DNA of 64,000 nucleotides, from NCBI RefSeq assembly GCF_025567415.1, contig NZ_JAOQJV010000001.1:369639-433638 (forward strand), read 5' to 3'. Each line of letters begins with the position of its first letter. Position 1 is the stretch's first letter. Source of the DNA: Claveliimonas ammoniilytica. Lineage in GTDB: Bacteria > Bacillota > Clostridia > Lachnospirales > Lachnospiraceae. Position numbers and translations under genes: made by a program. The notes beneath the pieces were generated by a model. It ran no database searches and was not told the DNA's origin. It saw only the letters and a list, made by a program, of their open reading frames with translations. Of this stretch, positions 7,039 to 16,571 are shown in pieces.

Positions 7039-8709
7039 TTAGAACAATCCTGTGATCTGACCATCCTCAGTTACGTCAATATTATTGGCAGCCGGAACCT
7101 TCGGAAGTCCAGGCATCGTCATAACAGCTCCTGTCAGTGCTACTACAAATCCTGCACCTGAACTTACATAAGCTTCACGGATATGTATATCAAAATCTGT
7201 CGGTCTGCCAAGCTTCTTAGCATCATCAGACAGTGAATACTGATTCTTTGCCATACAGACAGGCATGTTGCCAAATCCCATCGCTTCAATCTTGGCGAGT
7301 TGTTTGGCTGCCTTAGGCTCAAAGATCACACCTCTTGCACCATAGATTTCTTTAGAGATAGTCTCAATCTTTTCCTGCAGAGACAGACCGTCCTCATACA
7401 GCGGATGGAAATGACTTTCCTTGTTCTCCAATGTTTCAAGTACTTTTTCAGCAAGAGCGATACCGCCCTCTCCACCTTTTTCCCATACCTCAGAAAGAGC
7501 AAATTCACAGCCTCTCTCTTCACAGAATCTGCGGATATATTCATTCTCTGCATCCGTATCTGTCACGAAAGAATTCAGCGTAACAACTACCGGTACATCA
7601 TATTTCTGAATATTCTCAATATGTTTTTCCAGATTCACAATACCTTTTGCAAGCGCTTCCAGGTTCTCATCAGAAAGCTGATCTTTTGGTACTCCGCCAT
7701 TATACTTCAATGCGCGCACTGTTGCAACCAATACTACTGCATCCGGCTTCAGACCGGACATACGACATTTGATGTCCATAAATTTTTCAGCGCCAAGATC
7801 TGCACCAAATCCAGCTTCCGTAATCGTAATATCTGCCAGTTTCAATGCCATTCTGGTAGCACGTACACTGTTACATCCGTGGGCAATATTGGCAAATGGT
7901 CCACCGTGTACAAGCGCCGGTGTATGCTCCAGCGTCTGGATCAGATTTGGTTTGATAGCATCTTTTAAAAGTGCTGTCATTGCTCCGGTTGCCTGTAAAT
8001 CATCTGCTGTTACAGGATCACCCTGGAAGTTATATGCTACAATAATGCGTCCCAGTCTTGCTTTCAGATCCTTTATATCTTCTGCAAGACAGAGAATAGC
8101 CATGATCTCAGAAGCAACTGTAATTACAAAATGATCCTCTCTTACCATTCCATCCGTCTTGTTACCAAGTCCGACTACAATATTACGCAGGTTACGGTCA
8201 TTCATATCTACACAACGTTTCCATACTACCTGACGTGGATCAATGCCCAGCGCATTGCCCTGCTGAATATGATTATCCAATAATGCTGCAAGCAGATTAT
8301 TCGCTGAAGTAATTGCATGAAAATCTCCTGTAAAATGCAGGTTCAGATCTTCCATCGGCACAACCTGTGCATATCCGCCACCGGCAGCTCCTCCTTTAAT
8401 ACCGAAACATGGTCCAAGCGATGGCTCACGAAGTGCAATAATAGCTTTTTTATTCATCTTGGCAAATGCTTCACCAAGTCCTACTGTAGTAGTAGTCTTA
8501 CCCTCGCCTGCTGGAGTAGGATTGATCGCTGTTACAAGAACAAGCTTGCCGTCTGGGTTATCCTTTATCTTATCATATAAATCATCTGAAAGTTTTGCCT
8601 TATACTTACCGTATAATTCCAGATTGTCTTCCTCAATTCCGATCGATGCGGCTACATCTCTGATATGGCTCATTTCTGCTTCCTGTGCGATTTGAATATC
8701 TGTTTTCAT
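7039..8709 (-). CDS. fhs: Formate-tetrahydrofolate ligase
   Basis: ATP-dependent ligase making 10-formyl-THF from formate. From the chosen start the protein has 556 residues, the classic family length. I use the ATG at 8709, not the upstream ones to 8730, because AAAGGA stands at proper distance and the protein then begins MKTDIQIAQEAEM like its relatives. The P-loop-like motif NPTPAGEGKTTTTVGLGEA lies near residue 65. Also seen are ALREPSLGPCFGIKGGAAGG and FTGDFHAITSANNLLAAL, both typical signatures. It heads the C1 operon with folD. The enzyme is abundant in acetogenic and purinolytic clostridia, but many non-acetogens also carry it. Confidence 0.97.
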   Translation of the reverse strand: MKTDIQIAQEAEMSHIRDVAASIGIEEDNLELYGKYKAKLSDDLYDKIKDNPDGKLVLVTAINPTPAGEGKTTTTVGLGEAFAKMNKKAIIALREPSLGPCFGIKGGAAGGGYAQVVPMEDLNLHFTGDFHAITSANNLLAALLDNHIQQGNALGIDPRQVVWKRCVDMNDRNLRNIVVGLGNKTDGMVREDHFVITVASEIMAILCLAEDIKDLKARLGRIIVAYNFQGDPVTADDLQATGAMTALLKDAIKPNLIQTLEHTPALVHGGPFANIAHGCNSVRATRMALKLADITITEAGFGADLGAEKFMDIKCRMSGLKPDAVVLVATVRALKYNGGVPKDQLSDENLEALAKGIVNLEKHIENIQKYDVPVVVTLNSFVTDTDAENEYIRRFCEERGCEFALSEVWEKGGEGGIALAEKVLETLENKESHFHPLYEDGLSLQEKIETISKEIYGARGVIFEPKAAKQLAKIEAMGFGNMPVCMAKNQYSLSDDAKKLGRPTDFDIHIREAYVSSGAGFVVALTGAVMTMPGLPKVPAANNIDVTEDGQITGLF

Positions 8710-8752
8710 GTTCTTCATCCTTTCTTTCATTCATTAGTGTCTAGTAACTATA

Positions 8753-11203
8753 TTAAACATACTCTTCTATGTACTGTTCAAACTCTTCCATAGACATGAG
8801 TACCTTTCTTGGCTTTGTTCCCTCTTCCGGTCCAACCACACCTGCTTCACAGAGCTGATCCATAATTCTTGCGGCACGGTTAAAGCCGATCTTGAACATC
8901 CGCTGTAACATTCCAATAGACGCCTTTTCTTTGTCGATGATCAGCTTACCTGCATCTACAAAATAGGCATCTCGTTCGCTTGCACTGTCACTGCCAGACA
9001 TCATATTTCCACCGGCAGCGCTGGAATTCATGTGTTCTACCACTTCCTGGCTGTAAGCAGCATCTCCATTGTGATCTTTCAGATAATCGGTTACCTTCTG
9101 AACCTCCTTGTCCGAAACAAATGCTCCCTGCACACGGACCGGTTTCTGATAACCGCTCGGATAAAAGAGCATATCACCCTTTCCGAGGAGCTTCTCAGCT
9201 CCGTTCATGTCAATGATCGTCCTTGAATCCACACCCGATGATACAGAAAATGCAATTCTGGACGGCATATTGGCTTTAATCAGACCAGTAATGACATTAA
9301 CAGACGGTCTCTGAGTTGCAAGTACCAGGTGAATGCCGGCTGCTCTTGCAAGCTGGGCCAGACGACAGATAGATTCTTCCACCTCACCTGGTGCCACCAT
9401 CATCAGATCGGCAAGTTCGTCCACAATGATTACAATCTGCGGCATAGTATCCGGCTTATTGCCGTTCTCATCCGGTTCCAGCTGACTTACTTTCTCATTA
9501 TATCCTTTCATATCACGGACTTGATGCTCCGCAAATGCCTGATAACGTCTTGTCATTTCCGCAACTGCCCAATTAAGAGCTCCTGCAGCTTTCTTCGGGT
9601 CTGTTACTACAGGAATCATCAGATGCGGAATGCCATTGTATACGCTTAATTCTACTACTTTCGGATCCACCATGATCAGTCGCACCTGATCTGGTGATGC
9701 TTTATATAAAATACTCATGATCAATGTATTGATACACACAGATTTACCGGAACCGGTCGCTCCTGCGATCAGAAGATGCGGCATCTTGGCAATGTCAGCC
9801 ACAACACATCTTCCCGCAATATCCCGGCCTACCGCAAAGGATACATTTGATGCACTGTTTTTAAATTCAGTCGACTCCAGAAGATCCCGCAGCATAACTG
9901 CAGAATTTTCTTTATTTGGCACTTCGATACCCACCGCTGCTTTTCCTGGGATCGGTGCTTCAATACGAATATCCGCAGCCGCAAGATTCAGCTTGATATC
10001 ATCAGCAAGTCCTACAATCTTGCTGACTTTCACACCCTGCTCCGGCTGAAGCTCATATCTGGTAACAGCTGGTCCACAGCTTACATTGGTAACCGTTACA
10101 TTCACGCCGAAACTGTGCAGTGTATCCTGCAGCTTTCCGGCGGTTTCGCGAAGATGTGTATCCGAATCCCCACCACCTTTTTTACCTCTTGTAAGCAACG
10201 AAAATGGAGGCGTATGATAAGTCTCATTCTTAACTTCATTTTCTGAAACTGCCTGAGCTACGTTTGCAGTCTCCTGAGCAATCGCATCTGCCCCTGCCTT
10301 TTTCCTGCTTCTCTTTGCCGGGGCTTTCGGATCCTCTAAAGATTCTACAGCCGAATCCGTATCAAATGGATCCGGCAGATCGTCTGGCTGCGCAGCCATC
10401 TCCGGCTGTGTCCTGTTAATCACCAGATCCTGTGTATCTTTCGTGTTTGGCTGAACTGCTGACGGAATATCGGTCTTAAGCTCGTCAGCTTTCATCTCTT
10501 TCATCTCCGGAGATCTTCCGCTCAATGTTGTATCAAAAGATACTCCCTCCACGTGACGGTCTTTTCTCTTTGATGCAGTCTTCTTTTCTGCTTTAGCCTG
10601 TTCCAGTTCTTTTTCTTCTCTGGCTGTGCGTCGTTCTTCCCTGCGTCTTGCAGATGCTTCGCGCCTTCTGGTATTGGACTCTTTTGCATGTGAATAAGCG
10701 CGATCGCTCTGCTTCTTTACACCTTTGAGAACGGAACGCCCGGTGATGATCACTATTCCAATGATCAGCATAATAATCAAAATCACATATGTACCTGCCA
10801 CTCCGAGAGCCGGTGACAGGATGTCTGCAAGCGATCCTCCGACAGTACCTCCCGCATCACTGATCAATTCAAATAAACCACATAAAATCAGGAAACAGAT
10901 CACAGCTGCGCCGGATTTCCAGTATGCGATACGATTATGCTTGTTCGATACCAGAAATGCTGTTACTCCAAATAACAGAAAAGGTACAAGATACGCACCT
11001 GCACCAAAGCTTTCCATCAGGAAAGCCGAAGCTGACGCCCCAAGTGTCCCACCAAATCCAAAATTACTGATCAGAAGAAGTATGCTGACAGCCAGCACAA
11101 TCCATATAATTATTTCATCAATTACAAAATTCTCTCCCGTTTTCTTCGTTGTCTTCCTGGTGGTCTTTTTAGACGTACTTTTCTTCTTAGACTTCGAAGC
11201 CAT
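8753..11203 (-). CDS. ftsK: FtsK/SpoIIIE-family DNA translocase
   Basis: An 816-aa septal DNA pump for chromosome segregation at division or into the forespore. A lysine-rich N-terminus is followed by four predicted membrane segments (about 28-160). A charged linker (about 165-330) precedes the RecA-like motor with Walker A AGATGSGKSVCINTLIMS (near 475) and Walker B IVIIVDELADLMMV (near 575). The C-terminal gamma winged helix (about 750-816, GMLQRMFKIGFNRAARIMDQ) reads polarity sequences on DNA. Sequence alone does not separate FtsK from SpoIIIE. It lies between tepA and fhs with 40-110 bp gaps. Confidence 0.95.
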   Translation of the reverse strand: MASKSKKKSTSKKTTRKTTKKTGENFVIDEIIIWIVLAVSILLLISNFGFGGTLGASASAFLMESFGAGAYLVPFLLFGVTAFLVSNKHNRIAYWKSGAAVICFLILCGLFELISDAGGTVGGSLADILSPALGVAGTYVILIIMLIIGIVIITGRSVLKGVKKQSDRAYSHAKESNTRRREASARRREERRTAREEKELEQAKAEKKTASKRKDRHVEGVSFDTTLSGRSPEMKEMKADELKTDIPSAVQPNTKDTQDLVINRTQPEMAAQPDDLPDPFDTDSAVESLEDPKAPAKRSRKKAGADAIAQETANVAQAVSENEVKNETYHTPPFSLLTRGKKGGGDSDTHLRETAGKLQDTLHSFGVNVTVTNVSCGPAVTRYELQPEQGVKVSKIVGLADDIKLNLAAADIRIEAPIPGKAAVGIEVPNKENSAVMLRDLLESTEFKNSASNVSFAVGRDIAGRCVVADIAKMPHLLIAGATGSGKSVCINTLIMSILYKASPDQVRLIMVDPKVVELSVYNGIPHLMIPVVTDPKKAAGALNWAVAEMTRRYQAFAEHQVRDMKGYNEKVSQLEPDENGNKPDTMPQIVIIVDELADLMMVAPGEVEESICRLAQLARAAGIHLVLATQRPSVNVITGLIKANMPSRIAFSVSSGVDSRTIIDMNGAEKLLGKGDMLFYPSGYQKPVRVQGAFVSDKEVQKVTDYLKDHNGDAAYSQEVVEHMNSSAAGGNMMSGSDSASERDAYFVDAGKLIIDKEKASIGMLQRMFKIGFNRAARIMDQLCEAGVVGPEEGTKPRKVLMSMEEFEQYIEEYV

Positions 11204-11311
11204 ATAATCCCCCCTGTTTCGCGCATCGTATCTATAGGCATATCATCACAAAGTATAGATACACATACTATTTAAAGTATATCATTTTTACAAGAGACTG
11301 TCATTATTTAA

Positions 11312-12001
11312 TTATCCATTTTCTGTTCCATTTTCATCGATCATTTGATGCAGTTTCGCCAGTGCTTCTTTTAATCCTCCCACTTCATCAATGAGACCGA
11401 CTGCAACTGCTTCCGGGCCTTCCAGCATTGTTCCCACATCTTTGACAAGCTGTGTTGGATTCAGCATCAGTTCTTCAATCTGATCCTGCGTCATATGGGA
11501 ATGTTTTGAAAGAAATGCCGTAATCCGATCCTGCGTTTTTACCATATTGCGAAAACTCTGTTCTACCCCGATGAACATTCCATTGGATCTTACCGGATGG
11601 ATGATCATGGTTCCACTTGGTACAATAAAAGAATAATCAGCTGCTACTGCAAGAGGACCACCGATAGAATGGCTTCCTCCGAGCACCAACGACACCGTAG
11701 GCTTACTGAGAGACGCGATCATTTCTGCAATCGAAAGTCCTGCTTCCACATCGCCACCCAGAGTATTTAACAGAATCAGCAGACCATCTATCTCACAACT
11801 GTCTTCTATTTCCGCAAGCATGGGAAGCAAATGCTCGTATTTGGTTGCCTTCGTGCTTCCGCTGACCGCATCATGTCCTTCTATCTCTCCGATGATTGTG
11901 ATTAATTTAATTCTGTGGTGCGCACGGCTTTCATCAAGATCCAGTGAACCAGTTTCTTTGATCTCTGCTTTTTTCTCCTGCTTTTCTTCATTTTTCTGCA
12001 T
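11312..12001 (-). CDS. ClpP-family serine protease (TepA-like)
   Basis: Clp-like protease of about 229 aa, similar to the translocation-enhancing protein TepA of bacilli. Visible are NTLGGDVEAGLSIAEMI (oxyanion-forming region) and the nucleophile context LGGSHSIGGPLAVAA. A candidate catalytic His/Asp stretch follows in IIHPVRSNGMF and further on. The N-terminus is highly charged (Lys/Glu). The start at 12001 is preferred over 12022 because GGAGGTG lies seven bases upstream. That ribosome site is inside the terminator stem of the upstream metY gene, so translation may depend on how the mRNA folds. The substrate is unknown. Confidence 0.85.
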   Translation of the reverse strand: MQKNEEKQEKKAEIKETGSLDLDESRAHHRIKLITIIGEIEGHDAVSGSTKATKYEHLLPMLAEIEDSCEIDGLLILLNTLGGDVEAGLSIAEMIASLSKPTVSLVLGGSHSIGGPLAVAADYSFIVPSGTMIIHPVRSNGMFIGVEQSFRNMVKTQDRITAFLSKHSHMTQDQIEELMLNPTQLVKDVGTMLEGPEAVAVGLIDEVGGLKEALAKLHQMIDENGTENG

Positions 12002-12006
12002 ATAAA

Positions 12007-12038
12007 AACACCTCCATACCATTTAGTATGGAAGTGTT
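12007..12038 (-). terminator. metY terminator that contains the next gene's ribosome binding site
   Basis: Arms of 13 bp (12007-12019 and 12026-12038, one G:U pair) around a 6-nt loop are followed on the minus strand by TTTTTAT. The downstream arm includes GGAGGTG, the Shine-Dalgarno sequence of the ClpP-like gene starting at 12001. Confidence 0.8.
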
Positions 12039-12068
12039 ATATAGTTCTTATTCATGTATACAGGATTC

Positions 12069-13349
12069 TTATACCTGTTCCAGTGCCTGTTCTACATCAG
12101 CGATAATATCATCAGCATTCTCGATACCTACACTGAAACGAATCAAATCCGGCTGTACCCCGGCTTCCATCAGTTCCTGATCATTCATCTGGCGATGTGT
12201 GTGACTTGCCGGATGCAGTACACAACTCCTTGCATCTGCCACATGAGTTACGATCGCAACCATTTTCAGGCTGTCCATCATCTTCACTGCGCTGTCACGT
12301 CCGCCCTTCAGACCAAATGTAAGCACACCGCATGTTCCGTTTGGCATATATTTCTGAGCCAGTTCATACTGAGAATCACCTTCCAGTCCCGGATAGTTAA
12401 CCCACGCCACCTTTTCATGTCCCTGCAGATATTTCGCAACCTTCAATGCGTTCTCACAATGACGAGGTACACGAAGATGTAATGTTTCGAGTCCCAGATT
12501 CAGCAAAAATGCATTCTGCGGTGCCTGGATAGAGCCAAGGTCTCGCATCAGCTGTGATGTAGCTTTTGTTATGTATGCAGCCTTGCCGAATTTCTGTGTA
12601 TACACGATGCCATGGTAGGTCTCATCCGGTGTGGTGAGTCCTGCAAATTTGTCACCGTAAGCTTCCCAGTCAAAATTACCACTGTCTACGATCACACCAC
12701 CTACACAGGTCGCATGTCCGTCCATATATTTGGTAGTTGAATGTGTTACAATATCCGCACCCCACGCAAATGGTCTGCAGTTGATCGGTGTGGCAAATGT
12801 ATTATCTACAACAAATGGTACACCGTGCGCATGTGCTGCTTTGGCAAACTTTTCAAAATCAAGAACAACCAGTGCAGGGTTTGCAATAGATTCACCAAAT
12901 ACAACCTTTGTATTATCACGAAACGCGGCATTCAAATCTTCCTCACTGCAGTCCGGCTCAACAAAAGTAGCCTCAACGCCCATCTTCTTGATGGTGTGAG
13001 CGTAAAGATTATAAGTACCGCCGTACAGTGCAGATGCACATACAATATGATCTCCTGCTTCCACAATATTCATGATCGCATAGAAATTAGCTGCCTGTCC
13101 CGATGAAGTAAGCATCGCTGCCACTCCACCCTCCAGATCACAGATCTTTGCAGCTACCGCATCATTGGTCGGATTCTGCAACCGTGTATAAAAATATCCG
13201 CTCTCTTCCAGGTCAAAAAGTCTTCCCATCTGGTCACTGGAATTATATTTAAATGTTGTACTCTGATAGATTGGCAGAACTCTTGGCTCTCCATTACCCG
13301 GTTTATATCCTGACTGAATACACTTAGTTTCAATCTTATAATCACTCAT
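12069..13349 (-). CDS. metY: O-acetylhomoserine aminocarboxypropyltransferase (sulfhydrylase)
   Basis: PLP enzyme (426 aa) of the Cys/Met metabolism family that makes homocysteine from O-acetylhomoserine and sulfide. Its length is that of MetY rather than the ~380-400 aa of cystathionine lyases and synthases. The PLP lysine is in THSTTKYMDGHA (near 208). LTSSGQAANFYAIMNI and the C-terminal HPASHTHRQMNDQELMEAG are MetY signatures. It is the last gene of a possible unit with yebC upstream (34 bp gap) and ends at a strong terminator. I saw no SAM riboswitch or T-box in the short leader. Confidence 0.93.
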   Translation of the reverse strand: MSDYKIETKCIQSGYKPGNGEPRVLPIYQSTTFKYNSSDQMGRLFDLEESGYFYTRLQNPTNDAVAAKICDLEGGVAAMLTSSGQAANFYAIMNIVEAGDHIVCASALYGGTYNLYAHTIKKMGVEATFVEPDCSEEDLNAAFRDNTKVVFGESIANPALVVLDFEKFAKAAHAHGVPFVVDNTFATPINCRPFAWGADIVTHSTTKYMDGHATCVGGVIVDSGNFDWEAYGDKFAGLTTPDETYHGIVYTQKFGKAAYITKATSQLMRDLGSIQAPQNAFLLNLGLETLHLRVPRHCENALKVAKYLQGHEKVAWVNYPGLEGDSQYELAQKYMPNGTCGVLTFGLKGGRDSAVKMMDSLKMVAIVTHVADARSCVLHPASHTHRQMNDQELMEAGVQPDLIRFSVGIENADDIIADVEQALEQV

Positions 13350-13383
13350 CCTCTCGATGCCTCCTTTTATCCTTTATCCATAA

Positions 13384-14115
13384 TTATTCATCCCAGTTAT
13401 GATATACATCCTGTACATCATCGTCATCATCCAACAGATCCAGGGTTTTCTGAATATTCTGAATATCCTTAGGATCAGTAAGTTCTACATAAGTCTGCGG
13501 AATCATGGTTACTTCTGCAGACGCCATATGAATTCCTGCTTCTTCAAGTGCTTCACGCACCTCACTGAAATCATCTGGATCCGTCAGAATCTCAAAGCTG
13601 TCATCTTCCTCAGCAAAGTCTTCTGCACCTGCATCTAGAGCCTGCATCATAAGATCATCGGCATCTCCATCGTATTCTTCCTTATCTACAATAATCTGTC
13701 CCTTACGGTCAAACATAAAAGATACACATCCCGGTGTACCGACGTTGCCATTACCTTTTGTAAATGCACTCTTAACATTAGATGCCGTACGGTTCTTATT
13801 ATCTGTCAGTGTCTCGACTATAATTGCCGTACCATTCGGACCGTAACCTTCGTATGTAATATGTTCGTAATCTGCTGATCCGCCTTCGCCTGCAGCTTTT
13901 TTAATATTTCTCTCAATCGTGTCATTTGGCATATTGTTAGATTTAGCCTTTGCGATAACATCACGCAGACGGCTGTTGTTAGCCGGATCAGCGCTTCCAC
14001 CTTCTTTTACCGCTACTGCAAGCTCTTTACCGATTTTTGTAAAAATCTTACCTTTTGCCGCATCATTTTTTTCTTTTTTATGCTTAATATTGGCAAATTT
14101 TGAATGTCCTGACAT
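13384..14115 (-). CDS. yebC: YebC/PmpR-family protein
   Basis: A 243-aa member of the YebC/PmpR family, annotated as a transcriptional regulator; recent work on some relatives points to a role at the ribosome. The hallmark N-terminus MSGHSKFANIKHKKEKNDAA is intact, as are GKIFTKIGKEL and YEGYGPNGTAIIVETLTDN. The C-terminus is acidic (LDLLDDDDDVQDVYHNWDE). Relatives are often near ruvC; here it sits between a CBS protein and metY. Confidence 0.95.
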   Translation of the reverse strand: MSGHSKFANIKHKKEKNDAAKGKIFTKIGKELAVAVKEGGSADPANNSRLRDVIAKAKSNNMPNDTIERNIKKAAGEGGSADYEHITYEGYGPNGTAIIVETLTDNKNRTASNVKSAFTKGNGNVGTPGCVSFMFDRKGQIIVDKEEYDGDADDLMMQALDAGAEDFAEEDDSFEILTDPDDFSEVREALEEAGIHMASAEVTMIPQTYVELTDPKDIQNIQKTLDLLDDDDDVQDVYHNWDE

Positions 14116-14170
14116 CTTCTTCTCTCCTTATCTTCTATTAGTTCGCATACATTTTATTTTATCATGCATA

Positions 14171-14953
14171 TTACATTTTTTCAATCTTTACTGATTGAAT
14201 CGCATTATTGTCTACTTCCAGCACTGTAAACAGATATCCATCATAAAGTACTGTGCTGTGCTCATCCTCTCCGGGGATTCTGTCAAGCTGATGGATCAGA
14301 AATCCGTTTAACGTCTCATACTCTTCCTTATCAAAATGAATATTCAGCAGATCTTCCAGATCCTCCAGGTCAGTAAAGCCATTGACTTCATAGGATCCAT
14401 CTGCCTGTACTTCGATATCCTCTTCCTCTTCATCGTATTCGTCCATAATATTACCTACGATTTCTTCCAGAATATCTTCCATAGCTACCAGCCCTGAAGT
14501 CTGTCCATACTCATCAATGACAATTGCAATATGATTATTTCCTTCCTGCATTCTGCGGAACAGTGTATCTATGCTCTTGGTTTCAGGTATGTAATCTACC
14601 GGACGGATATACCCTTTCAGTTCTTTGATCGGACGATTGCGGTTGGCTTCGGTAAAATAACAGGTCATAGCATCCCGAAGATGAATGGTTCCTATAATCT
14701 CATCAATATCCTCCCGATATACCGGGAATCTGGAAAAACGTTCTCCCAGCATAAACTTGAGTGCAGTTTCCAGTGTTTCCTCTTCATCGATACCCACAAT
14801 ATCACGTCGATGTGTCATAATATCTTTTGCATCCTTATCAAGATAGCGGACAATATTGCGGATCAGTTTCATTGCCTGACTTCCGACTTCTTCTGTCTCG
14901 CCTTCTTCTCGAAATATCTGTCTCATCCGATGAAACAAACTTCGTTCTTCCAT
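14171..14953 (-). CDS. CBS-domain protein of the CorC/hemolysin family without membrane domain
   Basis: About 260 aa. A short helical N-terminus is followed by a CBS pair (about 45-165: DIMTHRRDIVGID, FSRFPVYREDIDEIIG, NHIAIVIDEYGQTSGLVAMED) and a C-terminal CorC/HlyC transporter-associated domain (about 185-260). The usual N-terminal DUF21 membrane domain of CNNM/MpfA transporters is absent, as in CorC. Such proteins are linked to Mg2+/Co2+ transport or membrane damage. The start at 14953 is chosen because GGAG is then seven bases upstream. It follows mazF by 14 bp and is probably cotranscribed. Confidence 0.85.
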   Translation of the reverse strand: MEERSLFHRMRQIFREEGETEEVGSQAMKLIRNIVRYLDKDAKDIMTHRRDIVGIDEEETLETALKFMLGERFSRFPVYREDIDEIIGTIHLRDAMTCYFTEANRNRPIKELKGYIRPVDYIPETKSIDTLFRRMQEGNNHIAIVIDEYGQTSGLVAMEDILEEIVGNIMDEYDEEEEDIEVQADGSYEVNGFTDLEDLEDLLNIHFDKEEYETLNGFLIHQLDRIPGEDEHSTVLYDGYLFTVLEVDNNAIQSVKIEKM

Positions 14954-14967
14954 ATCCATACTCCTTT

Positions 14968-15315
14968 TTATGTATGAAGCGCAAGGCTGACCCTTATCGC
15001 TTCATCAACGCTTCTCATTCGTTCTTTATCCAGATGACCGATCATATCTTTTAGCCTCTGCTTATCAATCGTTCTTATCTGTTCCAACAGAATTACAGAA
15101 TCCTTCATGATCTGACATCGTCTGGAATCAATCTCTATATGCGTAGGCAACTTTGCTTTGTTCATTCTGGATGTAATCGCTGCGCAAATGACAGTCGGAC
15201 TGTATCTGTTACCTACGTCATTCTGTATGATCAGCACCGGCCTGATGCCTCCCTGTTCCGAGCCGACTACCGGGCTGAGGTCAGCATAATAAATATCTCC
15301 ACGTTTTACCTGCAC
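14968..15315 (-). CDS. mazF: MazF/EndoA-type endoribonuclease toxin, apparently without antitoxin
   Basis: A 115-aa PemK/MazF fold protein, very like Bacillus EndoA, which cleaves single-stranded mRNA at specific short sites. The N-terminal RGDIYYADLSPVVGSEQGG, the catalytic arginine region GGIRPVLIIQND (about 22) and the threonine region ICAAITSR (about 43-50) are intact. In Bacillus the order is alr-mazE-mazF. Here alr ends at 15402 and mazF begins at 15315, with only 86 bp between, too short for a MazE gene. No antitoxin-like frame is visible next to it on either side. Confidence 0.92.
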   Translation of the reverse strand: MQVKRGDIYYADLSPVVGSEQGGIRPVLIIQNDVGNRYSPTVICAAITSRMNKAKLPTHIEIDSRRCQIMKDSVILLEQIRTIDKQRLKDMIGHLDKERMRSVDEAIRVSLALHT

Positions 15316-15401
15316 CTGTTTTCACTCTCCATATTTCTGATAAAAACAGTATTTCCATCTTTTTTCAGATGTATTCTATTGCAGTTCTTCATTCGATATA
15401 T

Positions 15402-16571
15402 TTATGCGAAATAATCAATCTGCTCTATGACTTTTCCATCTTTCAGAAATTCTCTCGGTATTCTCTTACCCAGGTCACAAACAAATTCATAGCTGAAACG
15501 ACCGGACAGATCACTGAGCGTCTCTACCGGAAGGTAATTGTCTCCGTCCCGACCGATAAGTACCACGCGGTCTCCATATGCCACATTTTCAATTTCTGTA
15601 CAATCTACCATAAACTGATCCATACAGATTCGTCCGAGGATCGGGGCTTTCTTGCCATGGATCAGTACAAAGCCTTTATTAGACAGACTTCTCGGATATC
15701 CATCTCCATATCCTACCGGTACAGTTACAATCCTGGTCGGACGTTCGGTCACAAACGTACCGCCATAACTTACCGGAACTCCTGCCTCTACCCATTTCAC
15801 ATGGGAAACATGACTGATCAGTTCCATAGCTGGTTTCAGATGCACATGCTGCTGATCTACTTCGTCTGAGGGATACAGACCATAAGTAGAAATACCTGAT
15901 CTTACAATATCCATATAGGTCTCTGGCAAATCAAGAATCGCCGCACTGTTTGCACAGTGATAATGCTTAAATGTGACATTTCTGTCCTCCAGTGCTTTAC
16001 ACATCCACAGATAGCGCTCCAACTGTTTATGGGCATAAGCTTTGTCTGCTTCATCTGCTTTGGAGAAATGTGTATACATTCCTTCCATCTCAATGCCTGG
16101 AAGCTTTGCAATCTCTGCGATTGTATCTGCATTCTCCTCATCGATCTGGAATCCAAGTCTCGACATTCCAGTGTCTAATTTGATATGGACGTACGCTGTC
16201 TTTCCAAGCTTTACTGCTGTCTCAGAAATCTGCTCTGCGATTTCTTTCGTATAACAGGTGAAACGGATCTCATGTTCAATTGCTTCTGCCTGCTGTGATG
16301 GAAAAACAGGACCCAATACAAGTATCGGTTTCCTGATACCGTTTGCACGCAGAATCACACCCTCATCCGGTGTGGCTGTAGCAAATCCCCACAGGTAGTT
16401 TTTTTTCTCCAGATCACATGCGATTGGTACCGCCCCGTGACCGTAGCCATCCATCTTGACAACAGCCATGATCTTAGTCGCATCACCAACCGTTTCATGC
16501 ATCTGATCCATATTATATTCTATGGCGTCCAGATCAATTCTGGCACACACTCTTGTATATTCTTTCATCAT
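15402..16571 (-). CDS. alr: Alanine racemase
   Basis: PLP-dependent cytoplasmic enzyme (389 aa) converting L- to D-alanine for peptidoglycan. The PLP lysine lies in MAVVKMDGYGHGAVP (near 38); the usual motif is KADAYGHG, so there is a small variation next to the lysine. The second catalytic tyrosine region is VSYGGTFVTERPTRIVTVPVG (near 265), and LGRICMDQFMVD is the substrate-loop signature. The ATG overlaps the TGA of nnr by four bases (ATGA), so translation is probably coupled; a second ATG at 16568 is an alternative start. The alr-mazF order is conserved in Firmicutes. Confidence 0.96.
   Translation of the reverse strand: MMKEYTRVCARIDLDAIEYNMDQMHETVGDATKIMAVVKMDGYGHGAVPIACDLEKKNYLWGFATATPDEGVILRANGIRKPILVLGPVFPSQQAEAIEHEIRFTCYTKEIAEQISETAVKLGKTAYVHIKLDTGMSRLGFQIDEENADTIAEIAKLPGIEMEGMYTHFSKADEADKAYAHKQLERYLWMCKALEDRNVTFKHYHCANSAAILDLPETYMDIVRSGISTYGLYPSDEVDQQHVHLKPAMELISHVSHVKWVEAGVPVSYGGTFVTERPTRIVTVPVGYGDGYPRSLSNKGFVLIHGKKAPILGRICMDQFMVDCTEIENVAYGDRVVLIGRDGDNYLPVETLSDLSGRFSYEFVCDLGKRIPREFLKDGKVIEQIDYFA

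Noticed and set aside
12069..13383. SAM riboswitch or T-box upstream of metY
   Set aside because: The gap to yebC is only 34 bp, too short for either.
15316..15401. A MazE antitoxin frame between alr and mazF
   Set aside because: Only 86 bp and no start with ribosome site; MazE needs about 80-95 codons.
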